From: Amycolatopsis rifamycinica
GTDB taxonomy: Bacteria; Actinomycetota; Actinomycetes; Mycobacteriales; Pseudonocardiaceae
Assembly (NCBI RefSeq): GCF_000695625.1
Contig: NZ_JMQI01000073.1
Span: forward strand, 1 to 64,000
Direction: 5' to 3'
DNA length: 64,000 nt
Below the pieces are notes generated by a model that worked only from the letters and a program-made list of their open reading frames with translations, did not search any database and was not told where the DNA came from. The translations under genes were made by a program, and so were the position numbers. This document shows, in pieces, positions 1 to 8,718 of the stretch. Within the stretch, counting starts at the first letter, position 1. The number at the start of each line of letters is the position of its first letter.

Positions 1-821
1 GGGCCGCCGTAGGCGACGTCGACCTGCTGCGCCGAGGCGACGCGGCCGCTGTCCCAGACGTCCTTCCCGCCGGCGGAGACGACGAGCTGGTACGCCGACT
101 GCCGCTGCTGCGCGGCCGCGGACGTCAGCTTCCAGCCGAACCGCGGCTGCGCCGGGTCGACGCCGAGCGGGTTCACCCGGTTCGCGACGGTCGCGCTCGC
201 GACCGACAGCGGTGACGCGGCGGCGGGGTCCGGAATGGTGACACGGGTGCCCCACGGCATGGTGCCGTAGGCGCCGAGATCCTCGGCGTGGGTCCAGGTC
301 CCGTCGGCGAAGCCGGGCTGTTCCCAGCCCTCCGGGACGGTCGGCGCGCTCTTCCAGCCGGTCCCGGTGGTCAGTTCGGTGGTGCCCGCCGCGGTCGTGA
401 TCCGCAGCCGCCCGAGCAGGCCGGCCGGGCCGGCGGCGTTGCGGACGGCGACGGCGAGGGTGTTGACGCCGGGCGTCAAGGCGGGCCGCAGATCCACCGG
501 CAGCGCCGTGCGCCACGAGTCCGCGGTGCGGGCCGCCGAGGCGAGCGGCGTGCCGTTGAGCCAGACGTCGGCGGTGTCGTCGCCGGTGAGGACGAGCCGG
601 GCGTCGGTGACCGCGCCGGCCGGGACGGTGAACGTGGTGCGGAAGTACCGGGTCCCGGCCGGCGCGGCGACGCGGGCGTTGCCCTCCGGGAACCAGATCC
701 AGTGCGCGCCGCCGAAGTCCACCGGTGGCGCGGCACCGGCCGGGGGCGCCGCGGCGACCGGGAGAACGAGGACTGCGGCGAGCGCGGTGGTGGCGGCACG
801 CCAGAGCTTCGAGGGCAGCAT
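1..821 (-). CDS. GH78 alpha-L-rhamnosidase, N-terminal part (3' end outside window)
   Basis: The first 273 residues are visible, and the rest lies beyond position 1. The start ATG at 821 opens a signal peptide of about 30 residues (positive start, Ala/Val-rich core, AGA-type cleavage). A beta-rich domain containing DDTADVWLNG follows, which matches the rhamnosidase N-terminal module. At about residue 222 comes NPLGVDPAQPRFGWKL, closely resembling the conserved opening of GH78 enzymes. Family knowledge: these enzymes release terminal alpha-L-rhamnose from plant glycosides or polysaccharides, and the signal peptide makes this one secreted. The catalytic (alpha/alpha)6 domain is not in view, so activity cannot be judged. 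The upstream region carries two operator-like palindromes. Confidence 0.82.
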   Translation of the reverse strand, partial: MLPSKLWRAATTALAAVLVLPVAAAPPAGAAPPVDFGGAHWIWFPEGNARVAAPAGTRYFRTTFTVPAGAVTDARLVLTGDDTADVWLNGTPLASAARTADSWRTALPVDLRPALTPGVNTLAVAVRNAAGPAGLLGRLRITTAAGTTELTTGTGWKSAPTVPEGWEQPGFADGTWTHAEDLGAYGTMPWGTRVTIPDPAAASPLSVASATVANRVNPLGVDPAQPRFGWKLTSAAAQQRQSAYQLVVSAGGKDVWDSGRVASAQQVDVAYGG

Positions 822-853
822 GCAGGCTCCCTTGCGGGGGGACGGCGCCGGAT

Positions 854-932
854 TTAGAACGTTTCAACCCAACGTGCCTGGTGACTGTAACCAGAAGCTC
901 ACGCCCCGGCAATACTCCACTGGTATGCACCA
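854..932. promoter_or_regulatory. Operator-like palindromes upstream of the rhamnosidase
   Basis: In the gap between the rhamnosidase and the DJ-1 gene, 854-867 reads TTAGAACGTTTCAA. This is a near-palindrome centred on ACGT, the form typical of LacI-family sites that control sugar genes. At 921-932, TGGTATGCACCA is a GntR/HutC-type TGGT-N4-ACCA palindrome with partial likeness to the DasR site. Both lie 30-115 bp before the rhamnosidase start, so carbon-source control is plausible. The regulators themselves are not in the window. Confidence 0.4.
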
Positions 933-952
933 ATGCGGGTCCTCGCGACGGC

Positions 953-2263
953 CTAAATCGTTTCAGGACGGCGGTGCCGCCGCAGCCGGATGACGGCGAT
1001 GACCACCGCCGTGCCCGCCAGGACCAGCACGATCGGCAGCGCCGTCGGCCGCCACGGCCAAGCCCGGCCTTCGAAGACGACGCCGTCGGCGGGCAGCTCC
1101 AGCACCTTCGCTGTCCACCGGGCGGTGGCGACGTCGGTGCGGCGGGACAGCCCGCTCACCGCCGTGTCGTAGGGGAAGCCCGGCCGGTCGTGGACGTACT
1201 CGGGTGCCGGGCCGCCGGGCGGCGGGGTGACGCCGCGCGTGGCCCCGGGTACGAGCAGCCGGTCGAGATCCGCCGTGGCGAGGGAAGCCCGGGGCAGGAA
1301 CGTCAGCCCGTGCCGCGACCGGATCGGACCGCCGTCGGCGCTCACGGCCAGCGTGCGCGAGGACAGCGACTGGCCTTCGGTGTCGAACACCGATGCCAGT
1401 TCGACCTCACCGACGCCGTCCGCGAGCAGGACGCCGATGGTGTCGGGGTTCCAGCGGAACCCGGCGTTGACGAGCGCGGCCGCGTCCGGCATCCCGGCCG
1501 GTGGGTGCACCGGCACCGCGGTGCCGTAGCGGCGCCAGCCGATGGCCGCCGCGGCGCCGGCCGCCACCTCGCGCCCGGCGAGCCGCTCGACCCAGTGCAG
1601 CGTGCCGTCGACGCCGGAGAGGATCCCGGCGGTGGTGACGACGGCGCCGTCGTCGACGAACCGCTCGCCGCGCACCCACCGCACCGCCGGGTACTCGGCG
1701 GCCCAGTCGTCGACCTTCAGCCAGTGCGCGGTGGCCGGCCGCCCGTCGAGCAGCCCCGCGGAGGCGAGCACCGCGCCGCCGTTGCAGACGCTCAGCAGCT
1801 TCGAGCCGCGGGCGGCCTGGTCCCGCAGCCAGGTGGTGACCGGTTCGGTGCTCGGCTCGCCCACGTCCGGGAACGCCGGTACGACGACGAGGTCCGGCGC
1901 CCGGGAACCGAGGCGCGCGGCGAGGCCCGCGAAATCGAGGTCCGGCACCAGGTCCAGGCCGCCGGTCAGCGGCTTCGGCTCGCGGTGCGGGGCGACCGTG
2001 TAGACGTTGAACCGGCCGGTGGCGGCCAGGATCTCGTAGGGGGCGAGCGCGTCGGAGACGACGGCACCGCGGTCGCCGACGACGACCACCGCGGTCGGTT
2101 TGGCCGGGTCGTGGGGGACCGGCGCCGCGGCGGGGACGGGCCGCGGCGGGCCGGCGGCGTAGAGGGCGTCGAACGCTCCCAGCGCGGAGACGGTCGCGCC
2201 CACGGCGGGGACCACCAGCACGGCGGCCACCGCGGCGAAGGCGAAGGCGAGGCGCTTCAGCAC
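953..2263 (-). CDS. Membrane-anchored tandem DJ-1/PfpI (GlxA-like) domain protein
   Basis: 436 residues. The GTG start at 2263 lies 3 nt past the upstream gene's stop, so the two are translationally coupled. An N-terminal hydrophobic segment (about 5-30) may be an anchor or signal. The first DJ-1/PfpI fold covers about 60-270 and contains LLSVCNGGAVLASAG, the nucleophile-elbow motif with Cys at about 160. A second similar fold (about 280-390; IGVLLADGVGEVELASVF) lacks an equivalent Cys. A final TM helix (about 407-427) precedes a basic tail. Family knowledge: DJ-1/PfpI domains occur in glyoxalases, proteases, amidases and GlxA regulators. No HTH is visible here, so a transcription factor role is unlikely. 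Substrate unknown. Confidence 0.7.
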   Translation of the reverse strand: MLKRLAFAFAAVAAVLVVPAVGATVSALGAFDALYAAGPPRPVPAAAPVPHDPAKPTAVVVVGDRGAVVSDALAPYEILAATGRFNVYTVAPHREPKPLTGGLDLVPDLDFAGLAARLGSRAPDLVVVPAFPDVGEPSTEPVTTWLRDQAARGSKLLSVCNGGAVLASAGLLDGRPATAHWLKVDDWAAEYPAVRWVRGERFVDDGAVVTTAGILSGVDGTLHWVERLAGREVAAGAAAAIGWRRYGTAVPVHPPAGMPDAAALVNAGFRWNPDTIGVLLADGVGEVELASVFDTEGQSLSSRTLAVSADGGPIRSRHGLTFLPRASLATADLDRLLVPGATRGVTPPPGGPAPEYVHDRPGFPYDTAVSGLSRRTDVATARWTAKVLELPADGVVFEGRAWPWRPTALPIVLVLAGTAVVIAVIRLRRHRRPETI

Positions 2264-2265
2264 GG

Positions 2266-2655
2266 TCAGTGCCAGTACTCGGCGCGGCGCCACACCATGG
2301 CGGCCAGCATCAGCGGGAACATGACGACGTGCCCGGCGACCATCAGCGTGCCGCCGGAGACCGCGCCCAGCCAGTACGGCACGAGCAGCGCCACGAACGG
2401 CAGGTACATCACCGCGGCCATCTCGGCGATCCGCGGCCACGAGTGGCGGCGCAGCGCCATGGCCAGGACCATCGCGACGGTCATGTTCGTGGCCATCACG
2501 AGGGCGCCGACGTCCGGGCGCTCGAGCCAGGCGGCCGGCCACAGCGGGCCGAGCGCCACCATGCCGATGAGCATGGCGACGACCATTTCGACGTAGTGGC
2601 CGGTGAACCGGACGAGCTTGCGGGCGGTGGTCCGGGTGGTTTCGGTGGTGGTCAT
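2266..2655 (-). CDS. Small multi-pass membrane protein of unknown function
   Basis: 129 residues with ATG at 2655 preceded by a good GGAGGG ribosome site. A short polar N-terminus is followed by about four hydrophobic segments (HYVEMVVAMLIGMVALG, ALVMATNMTVAMVLAMAL, MAAVMYLPFVALLVPYWLGA and a C-terminal one). I recognise no catalytic motif and do not assign a function. It is the first gene of a two-gene unit with the DJ-1 protein, which suggests a shared membrane role. It lies immediately downstream of a two-component response regulator on the same strand, a possible source of control. Confidence 0.65.
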   Translation of the reverse strand: MTTTETTRTTARKLVRFTGHYVEMVVAMLIGMVALGPLWPAAWLERPDVGALVMATNMTVAMVLAMALRRHSWPRIAEMAAVMYLPFVALLVPYWLGAVSGGTLMVAGHVVMFPLMLAAMVWRRAEYWH

Positions 2656-2723
2656 GGTTTCCCTCCAGGTTCGTTCCTGGACGAGAATCGCGCCCGGCGG
2701 CCGTGCGGCCAGGTGCCGGAAGT

Positions 2724-2740
2724 CATGACCGGGGGTCATG
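2724..2740. promoter_or_regulatory. Perfect 7-3-7 inverted repeat between response regulator and membrane operon
   Basis: CATGACC-GGG-GGTCATG is a perfect palindrome. It lies 3 bp beyond the response regulator's stop and about 70 bp before the start of the membrane-protein operon on the same strand. The size and position fit a dimeric operator, perhaps for the adjacent NarL-type regulator. A short terminator stem is the alternative, though no T-run follows. Confidence 0.35.
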
Positions 2741-2742
2741 GT

Positions 2743-3396
2743 CTACAGCAGGCCGAGGTCCCTCGCCCGCAGGGCGGCCTGGGTGCGATCGCGCGCGCCG
2801 AGCTTGCCCAGCACGTTGGTGACGTGGTTCTTGACCGTGCCTTCGGCGAGGAACAGCGCGGCGGCGATCTCCCGGTTGCTGCGGCCGTCGGCGAGCAGCC
2901 GCAGCACGTCGAGCTCGCGCTCGGACAGCGGCACCACCAGCGGCTGGGGCCGCGGCTGGGTCGGGTCCGGCAGCTGCGCGAACCGCGCGACGACCTTCGC
3001 CGCCACCGAGGGCTGCAGCACGGACTCCCCGCGCGCCGCGGCCAGCACGGCTTCGACCAGACGCGCCGACGAGACGTCCTTCAGCAGGTAGCCGACGGCG
3101 CCCGCGCGCAGGGCGGCGAAGACGTCTTCGTCGTCGTCGAAGGTGGTCAGCGCGATGACCCGGATCTCCGGGTGGTCCACCCGCAGCCGCCGGGTCGCGG
3201 CCACGCCGTCGAGCACCGGCATGCGCAGGTCCATCAGGACGACGTCCGGAGCCAGCGATGCGGCTTCGCGCAGGGCTTCGTCCCCGTTGCCGGCTTCGCC
3301 GACCACGTCGATGCCGTCGTGGGTGGCGAGCAGGGTGGCGAGGGCTTCGCGGAACAGCGCTTGGTCGTCGGCGAGCAGGACGCGGACCGGCGTCAT
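2743..3396 (-). CDS. NarL/LuxR-family response regulator
   Basis: 217 residues. The receiver domain (1-120) has the acidic pair in LLADDQ, the phospho-acceptor Asp at about 54 in VVLMDLRMP, the conserved Thr in ALTTFDDD and Lys in YLLKD. The C-terminal LuxR-type HTH (about 150-215) contains LSERELDVLRLLADGRSNREIA and GTVKNHVTNVLGKL. The ATG overlaps the kinase stop (ATGA), so the pair is coupled. It is probably a DNA-binding output for the kinase upstream. Targets are unknown, but the membrane operon immediately downstream is the nearest candidate. Confidence 0.92.
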   Translation of the reverse strand: MTPVRVLLADDQALFREALATLLATHDGIDVVGEAGNGDEALREAASLAPDVVLMDLRMPVLDGVAATRRLRVDHPEIRVIALTTFDDDEDVFAALRAGAVGYLLKDVSSARLVEAVLAAARGESVLQPSVAAKVVARFAQLPDPTQPRPQPLVVPLSERELDVLRLLADGRSNREIAAALFLAEGTVKNHVTNVLGKLGARDRTQAALRARDLGLL

Positions 3397-4487
3397 CCGG
3401 GGATCTCCATGGTCAGGGCGCTGCCGCGGCCGGGGGTCGAGGTGAAGGCGAGCTCGCCGCCGAGGTGGGCGGCGCGTTCCCGGAGCCCGATCAGGCCGAA
3501 GCCCGGCGACGCGCCGCCGTCGCTGCCGCGGCCGTCGTCGCGGACCTCGACCCGGACCGCCGCGGCGGCGTAGTCGAGGACGACGTCCACGGTGGCCGCG
3601 CCGGCGTGCTTGCGGACGTTCGTCAGGCCTTCTTGCGCGGCCCGGTAGAGCGCCTCGCGCGGCTCGTCCGGCAGCGGGCGTTCGAGGCCGGTCACGGTGA
3701 GCCGGGCGGTGACGCCGGCCGCCGAGGTCTCCTCGGCCAGGGCTTTCAGCGCCTCCGGCAGCGGCGGGACCGGTCGCGGTTCGCGCAGCGCCCGCACCGA
3801 GCGGCGCACCTCGGCCAGCGCGGTCTCGGCCTGCTCCTGCGCTTTCGTCAGCACCTCGTCGGCCTTGGCGGGGTCGGTCGGCAGCACCGCCCGCGCGGCC
3901 TTCACCTGCATCTGGACGACGGTGAGCGAGTGCCCGAGCCCGTCGTGGATGTCGCGGGCCACCCGGTTGCGCTCCTGCGCGGTCGCGAGCCGCTCCGCCT
4001 GGGCCGCGTAGTCGCGGAGTTTCGCGTGCGCTTCGGCGAGTTCGGCGCGCGAGCGCTGCTCCCGCAGGTGCAGTTCGGTGATGATGGCGGCGAACAGCAC
4101 CGAGATGAGCGTGCCGATGCCTTCCCGCAGCCCTTCGCCGAGCGACATCCCGAGGTGCACCAGCGGGACCACGGCGATGACGAGCGCGATCGCGGGCCGC
4201 GGCAGCCGCAGCAGCACGCACTGGCTGACCAGCACGACGAGGAACAGCGTCGTCCCGACCCCGGCGTCGATCGTGAAGAGCACGAAGGCCAGCGGCAGCT
4301 GGACGGCGACGTAGGCCGCGCTCCAGGCGAGCCGTCCGCGGTCGCGCACCCAGCCGAAGCCCGCCGTGGCGAGCAGGGCGAAGACCGCGCCGAGCACGAG
4401 CGCGAGCCGGGGTTCCCCGGAGCCGAGGACCCCGAGCGCGATCGACAGCAGGGCGCCGCAGGTCAGCACCCCGAGGGCCCGGTTCAT
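3393..4487 (-). CDS. NarL-type sensor histidine kinase
   Basis: 364 residues from the ATG at 4487; a TTG 36 nt upstream would add 12 residues but is less likely. Four to five N-terminal TM helices (about 5-125) form a sensor with almost no extracellular loop. A short coiled linker leads to the HisKA_3 dimerisation helix with ARDIHDGLGHSLTVVQMQVK (His at about 178). The HATPase_c domain shows the N box (EGLTNVRKHAGA) and glycine-rich GFGLIGLRERA. The stop overlaps the response regulator ATG. This small kinase architecture often senses envelope or membrane stress, but the signal cannot be read from sequence. Confidence 0.9.
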   Translation of the reverse strand: MNRALGVLTCGALLSIALGVLGSGEPRLALVLGAVFALLATAGFGWVRDRGRLAWSAAYVAVQLPLAFVLFTIDAGVGTTLFLVVLVSQCVLLRLPRPAIALVIAVVPLVHLGMSLGEGLREGIGTLISVLFAAIITELHLREQRSRAELAEAHAKLRDYAAQAERLATAQERNRVARDIHDGLGHSLTVVQMQVKAARAVLPTDPAKADEVLTKAQEQAETALAEVRRSVRALREPRPVPPLPEALKALAEETSAAGVTARLTVTGLERPLPDEPREALYRAAQEGLTNVRKHAGAATVDVVLDYAAAAVRVEVRDDGRGSDGGASPGFGLIGLRERAAHLGGELAFTSTPGRGSALTMEIPG

Positions 4488-4607
4488 GCGGTCACTGTGG
4501 AGGCTGCGGCGCCCCGCGGTCAACCACGAAAGCGCTCACACGGCCGTTCGACACCCCGGCGCTTACGCTGGAACCGACGGCGAAGCCGATACGGGGGTTT
4601 GACATCG

Positions 4608-7193
4608 ATGTCAGTGCTCTGGGGCGTCTCCTTCGACGCCACCCCGCTGTCCGGGGTCGTGGTCGAGTTCCTCAAGACGGCGCGCCGCTTCGCCGCCCGG
4701 GGGTACGACGTCCACCTGGACCTCGGGTACGACATCAAGGCCGACAAGGGCGCGTTCTTCCGGCCCTACCGCGACGAGGCCCGGCTGCTGCCGGAGTGGG
4801 TCACCCTCGACCGCGTCGAGGGGGTGGCGCGGATCCGGGGCTACGACCGCGGGTTCGTCGACCGGGTGCTGACCCGGTTCGTCCAGGCAGGCGACCGGAC
4901 GCTGCGGCCCGAGATCGACCGGATCGCCGCCGAGCTGGCGGACCGGATCGTCGCCACCTGGGAACGTCTCGGCGTGACCCTGGTGATGGTGGAGAACGGG
5001 ACCCTCCCGGAGAACGTCGCCTACACCGAGGCGCTGTACGCCGCGATCGACCGCTACGGCGCCCGCCACCGGCTCGGCCGGTTCGTGTTCTGGCGCGACC
5101 ACGACCTGATGTGGCAGAGCGAACCCGGGATCGCGAAGTACGGCACGTTCCCGTACCCCGGTGTCCCCGCGCCGCGGAACTCCCCGCACATCCACTACTT
5201 CGCCCTGCACGAGGAGGCGAAGGCACGGACGCTGGCATGGGTGCCGGAGCTGGCCTGCCTCGACGTCCTGCCCAACTCCTTCGCCATCGCCCCCGCGCGG
5301 ATCGACGAGCGCAACGCGGCTTTCCGGCGTGACCACGGCATTCCCGCGGACGTCCCGCTGCTGGCCCGGATCACCCGGATCATCCCGCAGAAGCGCCTCG
5401 ACCGGGACCTCCACCTGCTGGCCCTGCTGCCGGACGCGTGGCTGTTCGTCGCCGGCGACGTCGACGAGACGCCCACCGAGCACGCCCGGCTCGTCGAGCT
5501 GGCCACGGACCTCGGCGTGCGGGACCGCGTCGTGTTCGGCGGCTGGCTGACCCCGTACGACACGACGGTCCCCGGCCGGTACTCCGTGCGGGACCTGCTG
5601 GCGCACGCCACCGTCGTGTCGTTCCTGACCTCCTACGACTACGAGAGCTACGGCAACCCGGTCAGCGAGGCGATCGCGTCCGGGACGCCGTACATCACCA
5701 GCGGGTACGAGCTGTACGACGTCGTCTACGGCCGCCACGGGTTCCGGGCCCCGGTGCTGGACATCCGGGCCCGCGACCTGCCGGACGCCGCGTTCGCGCG
5801 GGAAGTCGCCGAGCTGATCACCGACGAAGGGACACGGGCGGAAGTGGTGCGGGTGAACTCGGAACTCGGGCAGGCGCGGTTCGGCGCGCGCGTCGTCGAC
5901 GACCTCGTCGACCGGCTGTACCCGCCGCCGATGGGCGCGGCGACGCGGCTGAGCGTCGTGCTGCCGGTGTACAACGAAGCCGCGAACCTCCCGGAGGTGC
6001 TGCGGACGCTGCACGACCAGCGTGCCGGGGACGCGCCCCTGGACAAGAGCCGCTACGAGGTCGTGCTCGTCGACAACAACTCCACCGACGACACCGTCGC
6101 CATCGCCCACGCCTTCGCGGCCGCGCACCCGGACCTCGCCCTGCACGTGATCCACGAGCCCGAGCAGGGGGTTTCCTGCGCGCGCCGGGCCGGCATGGAC
6201 TTCGCCGCGGCCCGCAGCCGCAACCGGCCCGACAGCGACCCGGGGGAGCGGTTCTACCTCGTCTCCGCGGACGCGGACTGCCGGGTCGATCCGCAGTGGC
6301 TGAGCGAGCTGTTCGCCGCGATGGAGTCGAGCAAGGCCGCCATCGGCGTCTGCGACTACTACTACAACGCCGAGCACTTCCGGGGGCGGCCGCGGCTGTG
6401 GGACGCGATCCAGCGGACGCTGCGGTGCCGCGCCGTCACCTTCGCGCTCTTCGGCGGCTTCCCCGACGGCAAGGGCTTCGCCGTCGAGCGCGACGCCTAC
6501 GAGCGCGCCGGCGGCATCGAGATCTTCTACCAGCTGCAGGACGGGAAGTTCGTCAACCACCTCTCCGACGACTGGGACTTCGGCATCAAGGTCGCCAGCG
6601 GCGGCGACGCGATCACCTACGCGCCGCGCTCGCGCGTCGAGATCAACCCGCGGCGGGTCGACCACGCCATCGACGAGGTCATCGCCGGCCGCGCCTACGG
6701 CTCCGACGGCATCATCGTCATGCGCGACATCCGGCCGTCGGCGCCGTCGGAACCGGTCGACCTCACCGAAGCCGAGGCCCGGCAGGCGTGGGAGTTCTCG
6801 ATCAAGGACTTCACCCCGAAGAACACCATCCTGCCGGTGCTGCTGACGCCCACGCTGCTGGAGGACGACGCCGTCATCGCGTTCTTCGGGCCCGATCTCG
6901 CCGCGCGGCTGGCCCGGCGGATCAGCGAGATCCGGCACGAAATGCGGGTCGTCGACTTCACGCCGATCCACGCCTACAAGACGCCGTCGTACCGGCTGTA
7001 CTTCGAGTTCGCCGACGAGTTGTTCGCGTGCCTGCGGCGGCACGTCGGCGAGGACATCGGCGTCCCGCCACCCCTCCCGCCGTGCCTGGCGGAGGTGCCG
7101 TCCGCGCGGTTCGCGGAATTCGTCCGCTACTACTGCGAAGACCGGGAGTCGGGCGAAGCCCACAACTACTTCGGCAACGGAGGGGTGTTCTGA
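4608..7193 (+). CDS. Bifunctional glycosyltransferase: GT4-like (GT-B) fused to GT2-like (GT-A)
   Basis: 861 residues starting MSVLWGVSFD. Residues 1 to about 440 resemble a GT-B retaining transferase: a Rossmann-like N half, then RITRIIPQKRLDRDL and a C half with YESYGNPVSEAIASGTPYI, where the E-x7-E-type donor site is expected. From about 441 (MGAATRLSVVLPVYNE) a complete GT2 fold begins, with VVLVDNNSTDDT and the metal-binding DAD in VSADADCRVD (about 554). A tail of about 200 residues is unassigned. The stop overlaps the start of the radical SAM gene (TGATG), so the two are co-translated. Family knowledge supports two sugar transfers, but acceptor and product are unknown. It has no TM segment or signal peptide, so it is probably cytoplasmic. 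Confidence 0.8.
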   Translation: MSVLWGVSFDATPLSGVVVEFLKTARRFAARGYDVHLDLGYDIKADKGAFFRPYRDEARLLPEWVTLDRVEGVARIRGYDRGFVDRVLTRFVQAGDRTLRPEIDRIAAELADRIVATWERLGVTLVMVENGTLPENVAYTEALYAAIDRYGARHRLGRFVFWRDHDLMWQSEPGIAKYGTFPYPGVPAPRNSPHIHYFALHEEAKARTLAWVPELACLDVLPNSFAIAPARIDERNAAFRRDHGIPADVPLLARITRIIPQKRLDRDLHLLALLPDAWLFVAGDVDETPTEHARLVELATDLGVRDRVVFGGWLTPYDTTVPGRYSVRDLLAHATVVSFLTSYDYESYGNPVSEAIASGTPYITSGYELYDVVYGRHGFRAPVLDIRARDLPDAAFAREVAELITDEGTRAEVVRVNSELGQARFGARVVDDLVDRLYPPPMGAATRLSVVLPVYNEAANLPEVLRTLHDQRAGDAPLDKSRYEVVLVDNNSTDDTVAIAHAFAAAHPDLALHVIHEPEQGVSCARRAGMDFAAARSRNRPDSDPGERFYLVSADADCRVDPQWLSELFAAMESSKAAIGVCDYYYNAEHFRGRPRLWDAIQRTLRCRAVTFALFGGFPDGKGFAVERDAYERAGGIEIFYQLQDGKFVNHLSDDWDFGIKVASGGDAITYAPRSRVEINPRRVDHAIDEVIAGRAYGSDGIIVMRDIRPSAPSEPVDLTEAEARQAWEFSIKDFTPKNTILPVLLTPTLLEDDAVIAFFGPDLAARLARRISEIRHEMRVVDFTPIHAYKTPSYRLYFEFADELFACLRRHVGEDIGVPPPLPPCLAEVPSARFAEFVRYYCEDRESGEAHNYFGNGGVF

Positions 7194-8626
7194 TGAGCCT
7201 GGGCTACGAAGAGGCGATCGGCTCGCTGCACACGATCGACCCCGCGTGGCCGCGGCCGGCCGTGCTCGACGTTCTCGAAGCGCCGGAGAACCGGCACCTG
7301 CTCGACTTCGTGCAGGAGGACCCGTTCGGGGCGCACGTGTTCCCGGGCAACGTCCCCGGCACGCCGGCGGAGTTCCTGCGCGACCTCGACGCGCAGCTGG
7401 CCGCGTCCGCCGGGCCGATCCACCTGTGGTCCTACATCCCCACCTGCGCCTACCGCTGCCGGTTCTGCCAGTACCCGGTGGTGCTGGTCAAGGGCAAGAT
7501 CGAAAAGGCGGCGGACTGGGTCGACCTCAACATCGCCGAGGCGCGGCTGTGGCTCGAGGCCGTGCCGCACCTGGCCGGTGCCGAGGTGGGGGAGTTCAAC
7601 GTCTTCGGCGGTACACCGTCGCTGCTGCCGGAGCCGGAGATCCGCCGCCTGCTGGAGTTCTACCGGTCGAACTTCGGGTTCACGGCCGACACGACGATCC
7701 GCTTCGAGGGCGACCCGAGCACGTTCACCCCGGCCAAGCTCGAACTGCTGCGGGAACTGGGCTGCACCAAGCTGTCCAGCGGCGTCCAGTCGTTCGACGA
7801 CCACGTGCTGACCCTGTGCGGGCGGGAGCACACCGCGCGGATGTGCGTCGATTTCGTCCGCAACGCGAAGGCCGCGGGGTTCGAGTGGGTCAGCATCGAC
7901 CTGATGTACGGGCTGCTCGACCAGACTCTCGACAGCGTCCGCCGCGACCTCGACGTCGTGCTGGAAAACGAAGTCACGGCGGTGGTGTGCACGAAGCTGC
8001 ACCTGGCGTCCTACAGCGACACCCGCACCGGCGTCACCGGGGAGAAACCGGCGGCGTGGCAGCTGCCGTCCTACCGGGACAAGCTGGTGCGCGACGGGCA
8101 CCGCTGGCCCACGCTCGGCGAGCAGTACCAGATGCGGGAGCTGCTCACCGAAGGCCTGCGCGCGGCCGGGTACACCGAACACCCGACGATGTACTTCGCG
8201 CGGGACGGCCTCGGGCCGGAGAAGTGGAAGGCCATCATGGTCGACCAGGACAAGCAGGGGCCCGAGGTCGCGATCGGGCTCGGCGGCAGCTCGAGCTGCC
8301 GCGCGTCCGAGGCGATCACCGACGTCAACTCGAAGCGCTACACCGAAACCGTGCGCTCCGGCGGTATTCCGCTGGGTTCGGCGACCAAGTTCACCCCCGA
8401 AGCGCAGGAAGCCCGGGCGGTCAAGATGGCGCTGACGACGCTGCAGCCGGTGCGGGATTCCGTGCACCGGGAACGCTTTCCGGGCCGCTCGCTGTTCGCG
8501 GAACCGTGGCTGGGCAAGTTCCGTTCGCTGGAATCGCGGGGCCTCGTCCGGTTGTCGCCGGACGTCGTCGAGCTGACCCCGGCCGGGGAAGTGCTCGTCG
8601 AGGCGATCATCACCACCGAACTCTGA
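7193..8626 (+). CDS. HemN-like radical SAM enzyme
   Basis: 477 residues; ATG overlaps the glycosyltransferase stop. The radical SAM 4Fe-4S motif CAYRCRFC (C-x3-C-x2-C) is at about 85-92, followed by GEFNVFGGTPSLLPEPEI, the HemN-type GGTPS segment. It then has FEGDPSTFTPAKL, KLSSGVQSFDDHVL and the SIDLMYGLLDQT strand. The C-terminal part (QMRELLTEGLRAAGYTEH and a winged-helix-like end) fits the HemN/HemW-like class. Members outside haem synthesis include methyltransferases and cyclopropanases of natural-product clusters. Coupling to a double glycosyltransferase argues against coproporphyrinogen oxidation and for tailoring of a glycosylated product. The specific reaction cannot be assigned. Confidence 0.82.
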   Translation: MSLGYEEAIGSLHTIDPAWPRPAVLDVLEAPENRHLLDFVQEDPFGAHVFPGNVPGTPAEFLRDLDAQLAASAGPIHLWSYIPTCAYRCRFCQYPVVLVKGKIEKAADWVDLNIAEARLWLEAVPHLAGAEVGEFNVFGGTPSLLPEPEIRRLLEFYRSNFGFTADTTIRFEGDPSTFTPAKLELLRELGCTKLSSGVQSFDDHVLTLCGREHTARMCVDFVRNAKAAGFEWVSIDLMYGLLDQTLDSVRRDLDVVLENEVTAVVCTKLHLASYSDTRTGVTGEKPAAWQLPSYRDKLVRDGHRWPTLGEQYQMRELLTEGLRAAGYTEHPTMYFARDGLGPEKWKAIMVDQDKQGPEVAIGLGGSSSCRASEAITDVNSKRYTETVRSGGIPLGSATKFTPEAQEARAVKMALTTLQPVRDSVHRERFPGRSLFAEPWLGKFRSLESRGLVRLSPDVVELTPAGEVLVEAIITTEL

Positions 8627-8718
8627 CTCACTACATCGGGTGACAGAAGGCTCGCGGTGCGCGACCCGGGCGGGCACCATGGATCGGAGGACGTGCCAGT
8701 ACCGAGATCGGAGCGTGG

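Noticed and set aside
4611..7163. Long minus-strand frame opposite the glycosyltransferase fusion
   Set aside because: Composition is Arg/Val/Asp-rich without motifs; the plus strand gives two recognised glycosyltransferase folds.
7193..8626. Coproporphyrinogen III oxidase or HemW for haem synthesis
   Set aside because: Only the general HemN-like fold is shared; the gene is coupled to a glycosyltransferase and no haem gene is near.
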